From an uncultured Lachnospiraceae bacterium (GTDB lineage Bacteria; Bacillota; Clostridia; Lachnospirales; Lachnospiraceae): DNA of 14,456 nt. The stretch spans positions 1 through 14,456 of the forward strand of contig CAMWUP010000021.1 of assembly GCA_947177465.1 (NCBI GenBank), in the 5' to 3' direction. Both the position numbers and the translations under genes were made by a program. Numbering within the stretch: the first letter of the stretch is position 1; every line of letters begins with the position of its first letter. The notes under the pieces are model-generated. The model was not told where the DNA came from and did not search any database. It saw only the letters and a list, made by a program, of their open reading frames with translations. This document shows positions 1-7,267 of this stretch, in pieces.

Positions 1-421
<421 letters not shown>

Positions 422-672
422 TTTCTCGTTCTCTCCCGGACAGGCCTCTTCTGGCCTTTTCCGTTTCGCTTCCGCTTCCTTTCAGCACAAAGCGTCTCCG
501 CTCCGCTCCTTCTTTTCCGCTTCCGCTTTCTTTACTGTTTCTGGTTCGTTCTTTTTCTCTGAATATTCTTTTTAGGAATTTTCAGGGCTGCACTGCTGTT
601 TTTTTGTCAAGGTTCCTCTCCCCTCTGCTTCCGCTTCAGGGATTCTGTTGCTTTTCTTGCCGCAACTCACTT
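422..672 (-). other. rrn leader (transcribed spacer before 16S)
   Basis: This stretch lies between rrn promoter P2 and the 16S 5' end and has no credible gene. Read on the transcribed strand it is strikingly purine-rich. The 10-mer AAGCGGAAGC occurs three times (complement at 468-477, 519-528 and 627-636). A short hairpin with arms AGGCC/GGCCT sits at 442-457, close to the 16S end, where processing or leader folding is expected. I could not find a convincing boxA antitermination motif. The open frames on the plus strand here are composition artefacts. Confidence 0.75.
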
Positions 673-701
673 AGAATATCACGCGCTTTATTCTTTGTCA
701 A
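673..701 (-). promoter_or_regulatory. rrn promoter P2
   Basis: On the minus strand a -35 TTGACA (complement at 696-701) is followed by a 17-nt spacer and a -10 TATTCT (complement at 673-678). A TG precedes the -10 by one base (TGATATTCT), giving an extended -10. The upstream region 702-770 is very A/T-rich, as expected of an UP element, and holds the palindrome TTAATTGAATTAA at 747-759. Initiation would be near 665, about 245 nt before the 16S 5' end. Confidence 0.85.
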
Positions 702-820
702 TATCTTTTTTGGAAAATTTTTGACGAAAGTTGCAGAAACTTTTTCTTAATTGAATTAAAGAAGTAAACTGCCACAAATACGCTTCTATTCTCGACCACC
801 TTCTCAAACGGTGGATTTTT

Positions 821-850
821 ATTATAGCATCTGCTGAGAATATTTGTCAA
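821..850 (-). promoter_or_regulatory. rrn promoter P1 (upstream of tandem pair)
   Basis: A -35 TTGACA (complement at 845-850) and a perfect -10 TATAAT (complement at 821-826) are separated by 18 nt, with TGC directly before the -10 (extended -10). The tandem arrangement about 150 nt upstream of P2 is typical of rRNA operons. Just downstream of the start site, a hairpin-forming segment with CCACC/GGTGG arms lies at about 797-815. The -35 forms one arm of the inverted repeat at 842-868. Confidence 0.85.
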
Positions 851-879
851 GAAATTATATTGACAAATCCAGAAAAAAC

Positions 880-908
880 TTGCGAGTCATGTAATTTTTC
901 GGTATGAT
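880..908 (+). promoter_or_regulatory. promoter of the hotdog thioesterase gene
   Basis: The -35 TTGCGA (880-885), a 17-nt spacer and the -10 TATGAT (903-908) predict a start near 915 and a 5' untranslated region of about 70 nt. It diverges from rrn P1, with 29 nt between the two -35 elements. The untranslated region can form two hairpins, GAAACGC/GCGTTTC (923-944) and GCCGC-TTAC-GCGGC (957-970). The second ends 5 nt before the Shine-Dalgarno site. Confidence 0.65.
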
Positions 909-986
909 ATTTGTAATCTAAAGAAACGCTTTCATTGGCGTTTCCTTAATAAAGTTGCCGCTTACGCGGCGGAATGAGAGGAAAAA

Positions 987-1493
987 ATGAAAGTAATCAG
1001 TAAACAGCGAAACAGCAGGATGTGTTTTATTTGCGGGATGGACAACCCTGTCGGTCTGAAGGCCCCGTTTTACAATATGGAGGACGGAAGTGTTATGACC
1101 TTATTTCAATATAACGCTGAACACCAAAGCTTTCCGGAACGAGTTCACGGCGGGCTTGCTGCAACCATGTTGGACGAACTGGGGCTGAGAGCGTTATGGA
1201 CCAAAAGCGGAGAGGATATCTTTGGCGTCACAATGTCACTGACAGTAAAGTACCGGAAACCCGTTCCCTATAACGAAGACCTGATTGGCAGGGGCATTGT
1301 GCTGAAAGAAACCTCACAGTTTGCCACAATGAAAACAGAAATTTATGACCTGAAAGGCCTTTTGCTTGCCAATGCAGAGGTAAGCTACATAAAGCTTAAT
1401 CCGCAGCAAATAGCAGAAGGTATCCAACCGCATGAGGAAATGTGCTATTTAATAGAAGATAACGTTACAGAAATTCCTTTTCTGCCACTATAA
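987..1493 (+). CDS. PaaI-family hotdog-fold thioesterase
   Basis: A 168-residue protein with the hotdog thioesterase pattern: VHGG at 53-56, followed by the helix ATMLDELG with Asp63-Glu64, which is the HGGxxAxxxDE signature of PaaI/YbgC-like acyl-CoA thioesterases. The central strands (about 78-140) carry the usual core ending in NAEVSYIKLNP. The N-terminus has CFICG (Cys13, Cys16), a feature of many small clostridial members. It probably hydrolyses an acyl-CoA or related thioester in the cytoplasm; the substrate cannot be read from sequence. The start is supported by GAGAGG 5 nt upstream. It is monocistronic, divergent from the rrn operon and convergent with the CvpA gene, whose stop codon it overlaps. 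Confidence 0.85.
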   Translation: MKVISKQRNSRMCFICGMDNPVGLKAPFYNMEDGSVMTLFQYNAEHQSFPERVHGGLAATMLDELGLRALWTKSGEDIFGVTMSLTVKYRKPVPYNEDLIGRGIVLKETSQFATMKTEIYDLKGLLLANAEVSYIKLNPQQIAEGIQPHEEMCYLIEDNVTEIPFLPL

Positions 1494-1997
1494 AATAACC
1501 CCCAGAATCTTTAGCTTCTGTGCGAGAAACTCAACCCAGTGCTGCAGATAGTTATATTTATAGAAAAATCTAAGTATCGGGTTTTCAGCGGCACAGACTC
1601 TGATTGCCTCGCCCCACCATGTGCTCAGCCCGAAGGTTATTGTCAGCGAGTAAACCATCCAAAGCAGCAGCACTGTTTCCAAAACGCCGATTACCGCACC
1701 CATCAGCTTGTCTGCGGTTCGTATAACAGGCAGCTTTGCAATCAGCTTTGCAGAGAAAAACACCAGGCTCAGAAGTCTGTGCGCAATACAAAGAATCAGC
1801 AGCAAAATCACTGTCACTATTATGCCGATAATATCTTTTTCAAAATATTTACTGAGTGCCGTTCCCAGAAGTCCGACCACACAGCACAGCACAATCAAGG
1901 AAATAAAGGAAATAATCTCCTTCACCATTCCTCTGTGAATCCCTTCTGCTATCCGCCAAATCAACAATACCGCCGCCGCAATCAACAACCAGTTCAT
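1488..1997 (-). CDS. CvpA family membrane protein
   Basis: A 169-residue hydrophobic protein with about four membrane segments (residues 2-18, 27-48, 55-76 and 98-124). The second loop contains GIHRGMVKEI and a later loop contains KLMGAVIGVLE, which match the CvpA family (named after colicin V production; general role in the envelope unclear). An upstream in-frame ATG at 2030 exists, but the ATG at 1997 follows GGAGGAA at a 7-nt spacing and gives the expected N-terminus, so 1997 is preferred. It is the last gene of the LysM-DUF5711-CvpA cluster, 38 nt after DUF5711. Its stop overlaps the stop region of the convergent thioesterase gene (shared 1488-1493), and no strong terminator is seen. Confidence 0.8.
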   Translation of the reverse strand: MNWLLIAAAVLLIWRIAEGIHRGMVKEIISFISLIVLCCVVGLLGTALSKYFEKDIIGIIVTVILLLILCIAHRLLSLVFFSAKLIAKLPVIRTADKLMGAVIGVLETVLLLWMVYSLTITFGLSTWWGEAIRVCAAENPILRFFYKYNYLQHWVEFLAQKLKILGVIL

Positions 1998-2035
1998 AAA
2001 TATTCCTCCGTATTTCCAAACATGCCCCAAGCACT

Positions 2036-3277
2036 TTATTTCATCTGTATAATATCCACCGAATCCTGCGTTGCCAAAGTATAACGGTAACTTCCATTTG
2101 TGGGTACCAACAGCCTGACCGCTTTCTTAAAGCTGCCATCATATTTTTCAACGCCGCCCATAGACATAATGATACACTCTTCTTCGTTATAAATAATGTA
2201 TGTATCCTTATCAAACAAAATATCTGTGTAATCCAAGTCAAATTCCTGTGTCCTGACACGCTCACCTGCATTATTATAAATTTCCATGCGGTATCTGGTA
2301 TTTCCTGTGGCATTATAAAAGACAACACCGACATAACTGTCATTGTGATACACACCCCGAATTTCTGCATCAAAATAATGGACTGACAAAAACTCCGGTA
2401 TCTGGCTGCCCCTGAAAAACACAATGCTGTCGTCACACATAGCAAATGCTGCGGCATTATTCATAAACTGTACATAGGGGACCACTGTGTCCGGATAGTT
2501 ATACCCCCCTACCAGATTATCAATCTGATTTTGCCCATATTCGTCAAAATTGTAAAACGCCACTCTGGACTTCACCACTCCGGCATCCACATAGATATAG
2601 GATACCGCACATAAAAGAGCATTTGGCGAAAGGCTCACCGATACCGGATATCCGGTATTCTGCATCTTTGTATAGAAACGCACCAATACTTCGCCCGATG
2701 TGTCATACACATAAATCCATGTCACATCGGTATCCTCCAAAACCGCTGCCACTACGCCGTTTGTCGCAACGCTCAGATTCCGGATAGGCAGATTCGTAGC
2801 AATCGTTCCAAGCTGTTTTTCTGCATTATATATGTAAATATTTCTTCCATTATAATCTCCGATTGCCGCCACATTGCCGCAGACGGAGACAATTGGACTT
2901 TGCATTTCATAGGTCTGATTCCACAAAACATTGCCTGACGAATCGGTGCAATGCGCTCCATCCTTACTATAGGTCAGAATATAATTTCCAAGGCGGATAT
3001 CTTTTGCCCCGCTTACTGCCACACGGTCGGTACTTCTTGTCACATCATAGTCTGTGTAAGTTTTGTTTTTATACTGTATGATAAAAAGCGCTACGATTGC
3101 GCCGCATATCAGCGCAAACAGCAACAGCCTGTACAGCATGGTTAATCGGTGCTTTTTTAGTTTATCCAGGAATGTTTCTTCACTCTCGGATTTGATAAGC
3201 TTAAACCGATTCTGCCGCACACTCTTCTGCTGTTCTCTTTTTGCTTTTTCCCGTGTATAGCTTCTGATATCTGCCAT
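2036..3277 (-). CDS. DUF5711 family protein: single-pass membrane protein with external beta-propeller-like domain
   Basis: The protein has 413 residues from the chosen start. A basic cytoplasmic tail (residues 1-48, many Lys/Arg/Gln) is followed by one membrane helix (about 49-68). An all-beta region (about 75-413) then shows repeating strand patterns such as ILTYSKDGAHCTDSSGNVLW and NIYIYNAEKQLG, which resemble WD/PQQ-like propeller blades. I recognise the family as DUF5711, described mostly in Clostridia, with no assigned function. The start at 3277 (MADIRSYT) has GAGGAAA at 7 nt. An alternative ATG at 3295 also has AAGG at 7 nt, so an extra 6 residues are possible. It lies between the LysM and CvpA genes on the same strand, which suggests a joint envelope role (inference). 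Confidence 0.78.
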   Translation of the reverse strand: MADIRSYTREKAKREQQKSVRQNRFKLIKSESEETFLDKLKKHRLTMLYRLLLFALICGAIVALFIIQYKNKTYTDYDVTRSTDRVAVSGAKDIRLGNYILTYSKDGAHCTDSSGNVLWNQTYEMQSPIVSVCGNVAAIGDYNGRNIYIYNAEKQLGTIATNLPIRNLSVATNGVVAAVLEDTDVTWIYVYDTSGEVLVRFYTKMQNTGYPVSVSLSPNALLCAVSYIYVDAGVVKSRVAFYNFDEYGQNQIDNLVGGYNYPDTVVPYVQFMNNAAAFAMCDDSIVFFRGSQIPEFLSVHYFDAEIRGVYHNDSYVGVVFYNATGNTRYRMEIYNNAGERVRTQEFDLDYTDILFDKDTYIIYNEEECIIMSMGGVEKYDGSFKKAVRLLVPTNGSYRYTLATQDSVDIIQMK

Positions 3278-3314
3278 CGTATTTCCTCGTGCCATAAAAT
3301 GACCTTTCCTTGCT

Positions 3315-3332
3315 TATCACAGTATATCACAG
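3315..3332 (-). repeat. tandem 8-bp direct repeat at 10-bp spacing before the DUF5711 gene
   Basis: TATCACAG occurs at 3315-3322 and 3325-3332 in the 60-nt gap between the LysM stop and the chosen DUF5711 start. On the minus strand the same segment contains TGATATACT, which fits an extended -10 (hexamer 3321-3326), but no acceptable -35 lies at the right distance. It may be a weak internal promoter or operator, or chance. Confidence 0.35.
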
Positions 3333-3337
3333 AACTA

Positions 3338-4573
3338 CTATGGAAGTAAAATAGTTTGTCCCACCTGAATATTGTCTGCGTTTGTAATTCCATTCAAATG
3401 ACATATTTCCTCAATGTTTTCCAGCGAACCGTATTGCCGCATGCAAATATCTATCAGTGTATCCCCCTTAACTACCGTATATGCTGTTGGCTGCGGCCGC
3501 TCTGCTGTCCCCTGATTTTCCACTGCATTGCTCTGTGCCTCCTGCTCTTCTTGTCCCGTTTGGGCGGCGTCTTGATTCTCCGGCTGCGTTTCTGTGCCGG
3601 TACCGGCATCATTCTGCCCTGTCTGGGTTAAGGCTCCCGCATTGTCCTGTCCTGTTTGCGCTTCTGTGTCCTGATTTCCCTGTCCCGACGGCTGCGCCAT
3701 ACCTGAATTATCTTGATTTGTCTGTTCCGGCTGAACCGGCGGCCAGTAAGGAGGCGGCGTATTTTGCGCTGTTGTTTCCGGCGTGGGTGACGGACTTTCG
3801 TCCGGCTTCACATCCGGAATTTTTTGCTCCGTCATGCTTGCAATCACCTGTCTTGCCGCAACCTGCAAATCCTCCAGTTTCCCGTAATCGTTCAGCGTTG
3901 TAATTCCGATTACACACAGCACCAAAAAGACTGCCGCAACTGCTATCTTCATGTGCTCGCTCTTTTTGGAGGCTGCGCTCTTCTGTTCTGCACGGCTTTT
4001 CTGCTCCTCCGATGTTTCCGGTATCCGCATGTAATCTGCTGCTCTCCATTCTCCCCTTGCCGGCTTTACGCGCTCCTTCTGCTCCATGTTTTGGACTTCT
4101 TCTGTTTCCGACCGCTTCTCCGGTGTGTTCCTTTTACCTCCCTCTCCCAAAAGCAGCATATAATTTAACATACTTTCATTTTTCTCATAAAAGCATGCAT
4201 AACCGTTGATTTCAATCCCCTTACCTTGTACAAGCACAAAAAGGCTTTCCAATGGCTCACCCTTGATGCTGCACCACGCAAGAAATTCATACTCGTCAAA
4301 ATATTTCTTACCTGTCTCGTCAATTTCTTCTTTATCCGCCTGGGAAAGATATGGTCCCCGCTGTTCCAGGCCCTGTATTTGAGACGCTCCGTACAAAAAA
4401 TAATAGTGACAGCCCTCTTCCTCACAATGTCTTCCGTACAAAGCCAGCCCTATTGCCCTTCCGTCACAGGCCTTATTCAGTTGTTTGATATAGGATACGA
4501 CGTAATCCTCCACGAAAATCTTATGTACTTTATCCGGTCTTCCTATTTGTACAATGTTTTTGGGCAGTTCCAT
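3338..4573 (-). CDS. membrane-anchored LysM domain protein
   Basis: The protein has 411 residues. Residues 1-145 form a compact region of unknown family with several Cys and aromatic residues (GCHYYFLYGASQ, YEFLAWCSIKGEP). Residues 150-207 are charged and probably cytoplasmic. One membrane helix spans about 208-227. A low-complexity external linker (about 250-362) is rich in Gln, Asn, Thr, Pro and Gly with degenerate QTGQ(D/N) repeats. A C-terminal LysM domain (about 364-411: YTVVKGDTLIDIC...GQTILLP) binds peptidoglycan. A TTG at 4669 would lengthen the frame but sits in the recR terminator and has no ribosome site. The ATG at 4573 has GGGGG at 6 nt and the ATG at 4579 is also possible. It is the first gene of the envelope cluster; I saw no confident promoter in 4580-4667. 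Confidence 0.82.
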   Translation of the reverse strand: MELPKNIVQIGRPDKVHKIFVEDYVVSYIKQLNKACDGRAIGLALYGRHCEEEGCHYYFLYGASQIQGLEQRGPYLSQADKEEIDETGKKYFDEYEFLAWCSIKGEPLESLFVLVQGKGIEINGYACFYEKNESMLNYMLLLGEGGKRNTPEKRSETEEVQNMEQKERVKPARGEWRAADYMRIPETSEEQKSRAEQKSAASKKSEHMKIAVAAVFLVLCVIGITTLNDYGKLEDLQVAARQVIASMTEQKIPDVKPDESPSPTPETTAQNTPPPYWPPVQPEQTNQDNSGMAQPSGQGNQDTEAQTGQDNAGALTQTGQNDAGTGTETQPENQDAAQTGQEEQEAQSNAVENQGTAERPQPTAYTVVKGDTLIDICMRQYGSLENIEEICHLNGITNADNIQVGQTILLP

Positions 4574-4667
4574 ATGCATCCCCCGCTTCGTGTTTTTGCG
4601 GACAGTATACACCTTCTTTTCTGCATATTCCCTCGAAAAATGTTTGTCCCAAAAAGAAAAAATCGAC

Positions 4668-4711
4668 AAAAAAATAACACAGCAGGCTTATCAAAGCTTC
4701 CGCCATGTTAT
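4668..4711 (-). terminator. intrinsic terminator of the pfkA-dnaX-ybaB-recR operon
   Basis: On the minus strand, 8 nt after the recR stop, the left arm ATAACATGGCGG (complement 4700-4711) pairs over 12 positions (three G-U) with CTGCTGTGTTAT (complement 4674-4685). The apical part can form a further small stem (GCTT-TGAT-AAGC). A run of seven T follows immediately (complement 4668-4674). This separates the recR operon from the downstream LysM cluster. Confidence 0.85.
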
Positions 4712-4719
4712 CCATTTTT

Positions 4720-5316
4720 TTACAGTTCAATACGTCCTTCCAGCGCGCGAAGCAAAGTCACCTCATCTATGTATTCCAAATCGCCGCCCACCGGAACGCC
4801 GCTGGCAATTCTGGTCACTTTAACGCCCATTGGCTTAATCAACTTGCTGATGTACATCGCTGTTGTCTCTCCCTCAAGGCTGGAATTGGTGGCAATAATG
4901 ACCTCCTCCACCGCCCCCTCGAGACGGCTCACCAGCTCCTTCAATTTGATATCGCCGGGACCGATGCCCAGCATGGGAGAAATCGCGCCGTGCAGTACAT
5001 GATAAATGCCCTCATATTTGCCGGTTTTCTCATATGCCGCCAAATCTCTCGTGTTTTCCACCACCATAATCTGCGCATGATTTCTTTTTGCATTTGCGCA
5101 TACCGGACAGATTTCTTTATCAGTCAGGGTAAAACATTCCTTGCAGTAACGCACATTTTCCTTGGCGTCCACAATCACGGACGCAAGACGCTTTACCTTA
5201 TCCGCAGGCATGTTAATCAGGTGAAACGCCAGCCGCTGCGCCGACTTGCTTCCGATACCCGGAAGCGCCGCCAGCTCTTCTATTAATTTATTGATATGTC
5301 CGCTGTACAGTTCCAT
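4720..5316 (-). CDS. recR: recombination mediator protein RecR
   Basis: The protein has 198 residues, the normal RecR length. An N-terminal helix-hairpin-helix region (about 10-34, with ALPGIGSKSAQRLAFHL) is followed by a four-cysteine zinc site (Cys58, Cys61, Cys70, Cys73) and a Toprim domain starting at MVVENTRDL (Glu87, Asp91), ending in a Walker-like GVPVGGDLEYID segment. RecR works with RecF/RecO to load RecA on gapped single-stranded DNA. Its ATG overlaps the ybaB stop (TGATG, one shared base). The only ribosome site is GGAGGAGG (complement 5329-5336) at a long 12-nt spacing inside ybaB, so translation is probably coupled to ybaB. Confidence 0.97.
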   Translation of the reverse strand: MELYSGHINKLIEELAALPGIGSKSAQRLAFHLINMPADKVKRLASVIVDAKENVRYCKECFTLTDKEICPVCANAKRNHAQIMVVENTRDLAAYEKTGKYEGIYHVLHGAISPMLGIGPGDIKLKELVSRLEGAVEEVIIATNSSLEGETTAMYISKLIKPMGVKVTRIASGVPVGGDLEYIDEVTLLRALEGRIEL

Positions 5317-5663
5317 CAGAAGGGAAAGCCTCCTCCGAGCCCGCCCGTCATCTTATTCATAATGGCAGCATTTTCCTCCTCTGCCTTCCGAAGTGCTTCG
5401 TTGGCTGCCGCCACTATCAAATCCTGCAGCATCTCGATATCCTCAGGGTCCACCACCTCCTCGGACAGCTTCACACCAAGTATCTCCTTTTTGCCTGACA
5501 CGGTCACTTCAACTGCACCACCGCCTGCCGTTGCAGAAAATTCCTTGGTCTCGAGTTCCTTCTGGCTCTCCTCCATCTGACGCTGCATCCTCTGCGCCTG
5601 CTTCATTAAATTACTCATATTGCCGGGCATTGCACCGCCCGGAAAACCTCCGCGTTTTGCCAT
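5316..5663 (-). CDS. ybaB: YbaB/EbfC family nucleoid-associated protein
   Basis: A 115-residue protein with a Gly-rich start (MAKRGGFPGGAMPGN), a Gln/Met-rich helix (LMKQAQRMQRQMEESQKEL), a beta core (AVEVTVSGKKEILGVKLSEE), the DPEDIEMLQDLIVAAANEAL helix and a Gly-rich tail (GGLGGGFPF). This is the standard layout of YbaB/EbfC dimers, which bind DNA and sit between dnaX and recR in most bacteria. GGAGG (complement 5672-5676) lies 8 nt before the ATG. It follows dnaX by 17 nt and overlaps recR by one base. Confidence 0.96.
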   Translation of the reverse strand: MAKRGGFPGGAMPGNMSNLMKQAQRMQRQMEESQKELETKEFSATAGGGAVEVTVSGKKEILGVKLSEEVVDPEDIEMLQDLIVAAANEALRKAEEENAAIMNKMTGGLGGGFPF

Positions 5664-5680
5664 TTGTTTATCCTCCCGAT

Positions 5681-7264
5681 TTATTCGTCTACTTCTTCTA
5701 TTTCCATATGGATAAGCTTTGTCAAATCCACATAAGAATCCTCAAATTCTCTTTCATTGCCCACAACCTGAAAATCGATTGCTATCTGTTTCCCTGCAAA
5801 ATCCGAAACCACTCTCTCCAACTGCTCTCTGTTGGTTTCATTTTTCAAAAAATAGTCTGACGCAATTCCATCCTGCAGCACAACCTGCAGTCTGTTGTCG
5901 CCGCCAAGACTTAATTTTGCGGATTTTAAATACATTTTCATGGGATTCTCCGTGTTTCCCACGACGGACTGCCACTTCGATACAAGCTGCTTTACATCCT
6001 CGGGAATCGCTTTCGGAAGCACCGGCTTCTCCCTTGACGGCATGGAGCCGGTCATAGGCGGCATACCGCTCCCCAATCCTGTCAAATCCATTCCTTCCGG
6101 TAGAATTGCGGCATTTTCTACCTTATCTTCCACTTGGCGAATCCGCTCCAGAAGCGCGTCATCCGTAGTTTCCATCGCCGGTCTGCAAAGCTTAATCAGC
6201 GCAATCTCTGTCAGGATTCTCTTTTGGGAAGCATAGCGGAGCTGTCCCGAAAGCTCCGAAAAAATCCTGATATACCGCATGATGGCGTCAAGCTCCGCCA
6301 TCCCTGCCTCCTCCTTTAAACGTGCCAGATTTTCGGTGGAAGCATCTATCACATCTTCTATATTGTCTGTCGCCTTTGCCAGCATCAGGTTTCGCAGATA
6401 CCATGTAAAGTCGCTGACGAACTGCGCCAGTTCGCGCCCCTGCATAACGACCTCTTCCAAAATACCAATACAGGAGAGAACGTCAGCATCAAGAACGCTT
6501 CTGAACAGTCTGCCGAATACCTCCGTGTCAACTGCCCCCAGCACATCAAGCACCATGTCATAAGTCAGCTCCTGCCCCAGATGAAACGCAATACACTGGT
6601 CCAGAAGGCTCAAGCCGTCACGCATGGAGCCGTCCGCCATTTTTGCCACATATCGCAGCGCCTTATCCTCAATCTGAACCTGCTCCGCCTCCATCAACTC
6701 CCGCATGCGTCCGGCTATGGTGTCTATGGTAATCCTCCTGAAGTCGTATCTCTGACAGCGGGATAATATGGTAATGGGAATCTTGTGAACCTCAGTAGTC
6801 GCCAGTATAAAGATTACATAGGAAGGCGGCTCCTCTAAAGTCTTCAGAAGCGCATTGAAAGCTCCTATGGACAGCATATGCACTTCATCAATAATATAAA
6901 CCTTATATTTTCCCTCAGCCGGCGAGTAGGACACCTCATCTACGATTTCCCTGATATTATCGACGCCGTTGTTGGAAGCGGCGTCGATTTCTATCACGTT
7001 CATGCTTGCGCCGCCCGCAATAGAGCGGCAGGACGCACAGTTACCGCAGGGACTTCCCTCAACAGGACTTTCACAGTTAACGGTCTTTGCAAAAATCTTG
7101 GCAACTGTGGTCTTGCCCGTCCCACGTGTTCCGGTAAACAAATATGCGTGTCCAATCCGTTCAGCCTTTATTTGATTTTTAAGAGTTGTTACAATGTGCT
7201 CCTGTCCTTTTACGTCTTCAAAATTGTCCGGACGGAACTTTCTATACAGCGCTGTATAAGACAT
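5681..7264 (-). CDS. dnaX: DNA polymerase III subunit gamma/tau
   Basis: The 527-residue clamp-loader ATPase has Walker A GTRGTGKT at 45-52, a four-Cys zinc site (Cys64, 73, 76, 79), Walker B with Asp126-Glu127 (YIIDEVHM), and the SRC motif (168-170) that senses ATP in the neighbouring subunit. Domain III (about 240-370) and a shorter C-terminal tau region follow. The length is close to clostridial and Bacillus DnaX and somewhat shorter than E. coli tau. I saw no A-rich slippery heptamer in the position used to make gamma in E. coli. The start is 3 nt after the pfkA stop. The only ribosome site is GGTGAT (complement 7272-7277) across the pfkA end, which suggests coupling to pfkA translation. 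Confidence 0.97.
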   Translation of the reverse strand: MSYTALYRKFRPDNFEDVKGQEHIVTTLKNQIKAERIGHAYLFTGTRGTGKTTVAKIFAKTVNCESPVEGSPCGNCASCRSIAGGASMNVIEIDAASNNGVDNIREIVDEVSYSPAEGKYKVYIIDEVHMLSIGAFNALLKTLEEPPSYVIFILATTEVHKIPITILSRCQRYDFRRITIDTIAGRMRELMEAEQVQIEDKALRYVAKMADGSMRDGLSLLDQCIAFHLGQELTYDMVLDVLGAVDTEVFGRLFRSVLDADVLSCIGILEEVVMQGRELAQFVSDFTWYLRNLMLAKATDNIEDVIDASTENLARLKEEAGMAELDAIMRYIRIFSELSGQLRYASQKRILTEIALIKLCRPAMETTDDALLERIRQVEDKVENAAILPEGMDLTGLGSGMPPMTGSMPSREKPVLPKAIPEDVKQLVSKWQSVVGNTENPMKMYLKSAKLSLGGDNRLQVVLQDGIASDYFLKNETNREQLERVVSDFAGKQIAIDFQVVGNEREFEDSYVDLTKLIHMEIEEVDE

Positions 7265-7267
7265 ATA

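Noticed and set aside
605..610. A third TTGACA on the minus strand inside the rrn leader, possibly a promoter P3.
   Set aside because: No acceptable -10 lies 15-19 nt downstream, so only two rrn promoters are called.
1503..1520. CAGAA/TTCTG hairpin followed on the minus strand by GGGGTTATTTTA, as a terminator for the CvpA gene.
   Set aside because: The stem has only 5 bp with an 8-nt A/T-rich loop, and the T-run is broken and separated by GGGG, so it is too weak to call.
4530..4730. A 66-codon hydrophobic frame between recR and the LysM gene (contains LLCYFFVDFFFLGQTFF).
   Set aside because: It covers the recR terminator hairpin and T-run, overlaps both neighbours and lacks a Shine-Dalgarno site. 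The hydrophobic residues come from translating the T-rich terminator.
4226..5002. A 258-codon open frame on the plus strand, with a long uninterrupted run.
   Set aside because: It is antisense to the start of the LysM gene, the recR terminator and much of recR. Its translation matches no family I know and has no ribosome site; the recR assignment on the opposite strand is certain.
5845..5865. T/A-rich run in dnaX as a programmed frameshift site.
   Set aside because: It reads TTTTTTG then AAAAAT in frame, not an A-AAA-AAG type heptamer. It lies in the far C-terminal region, with no early stop that would give a gamma-like product.
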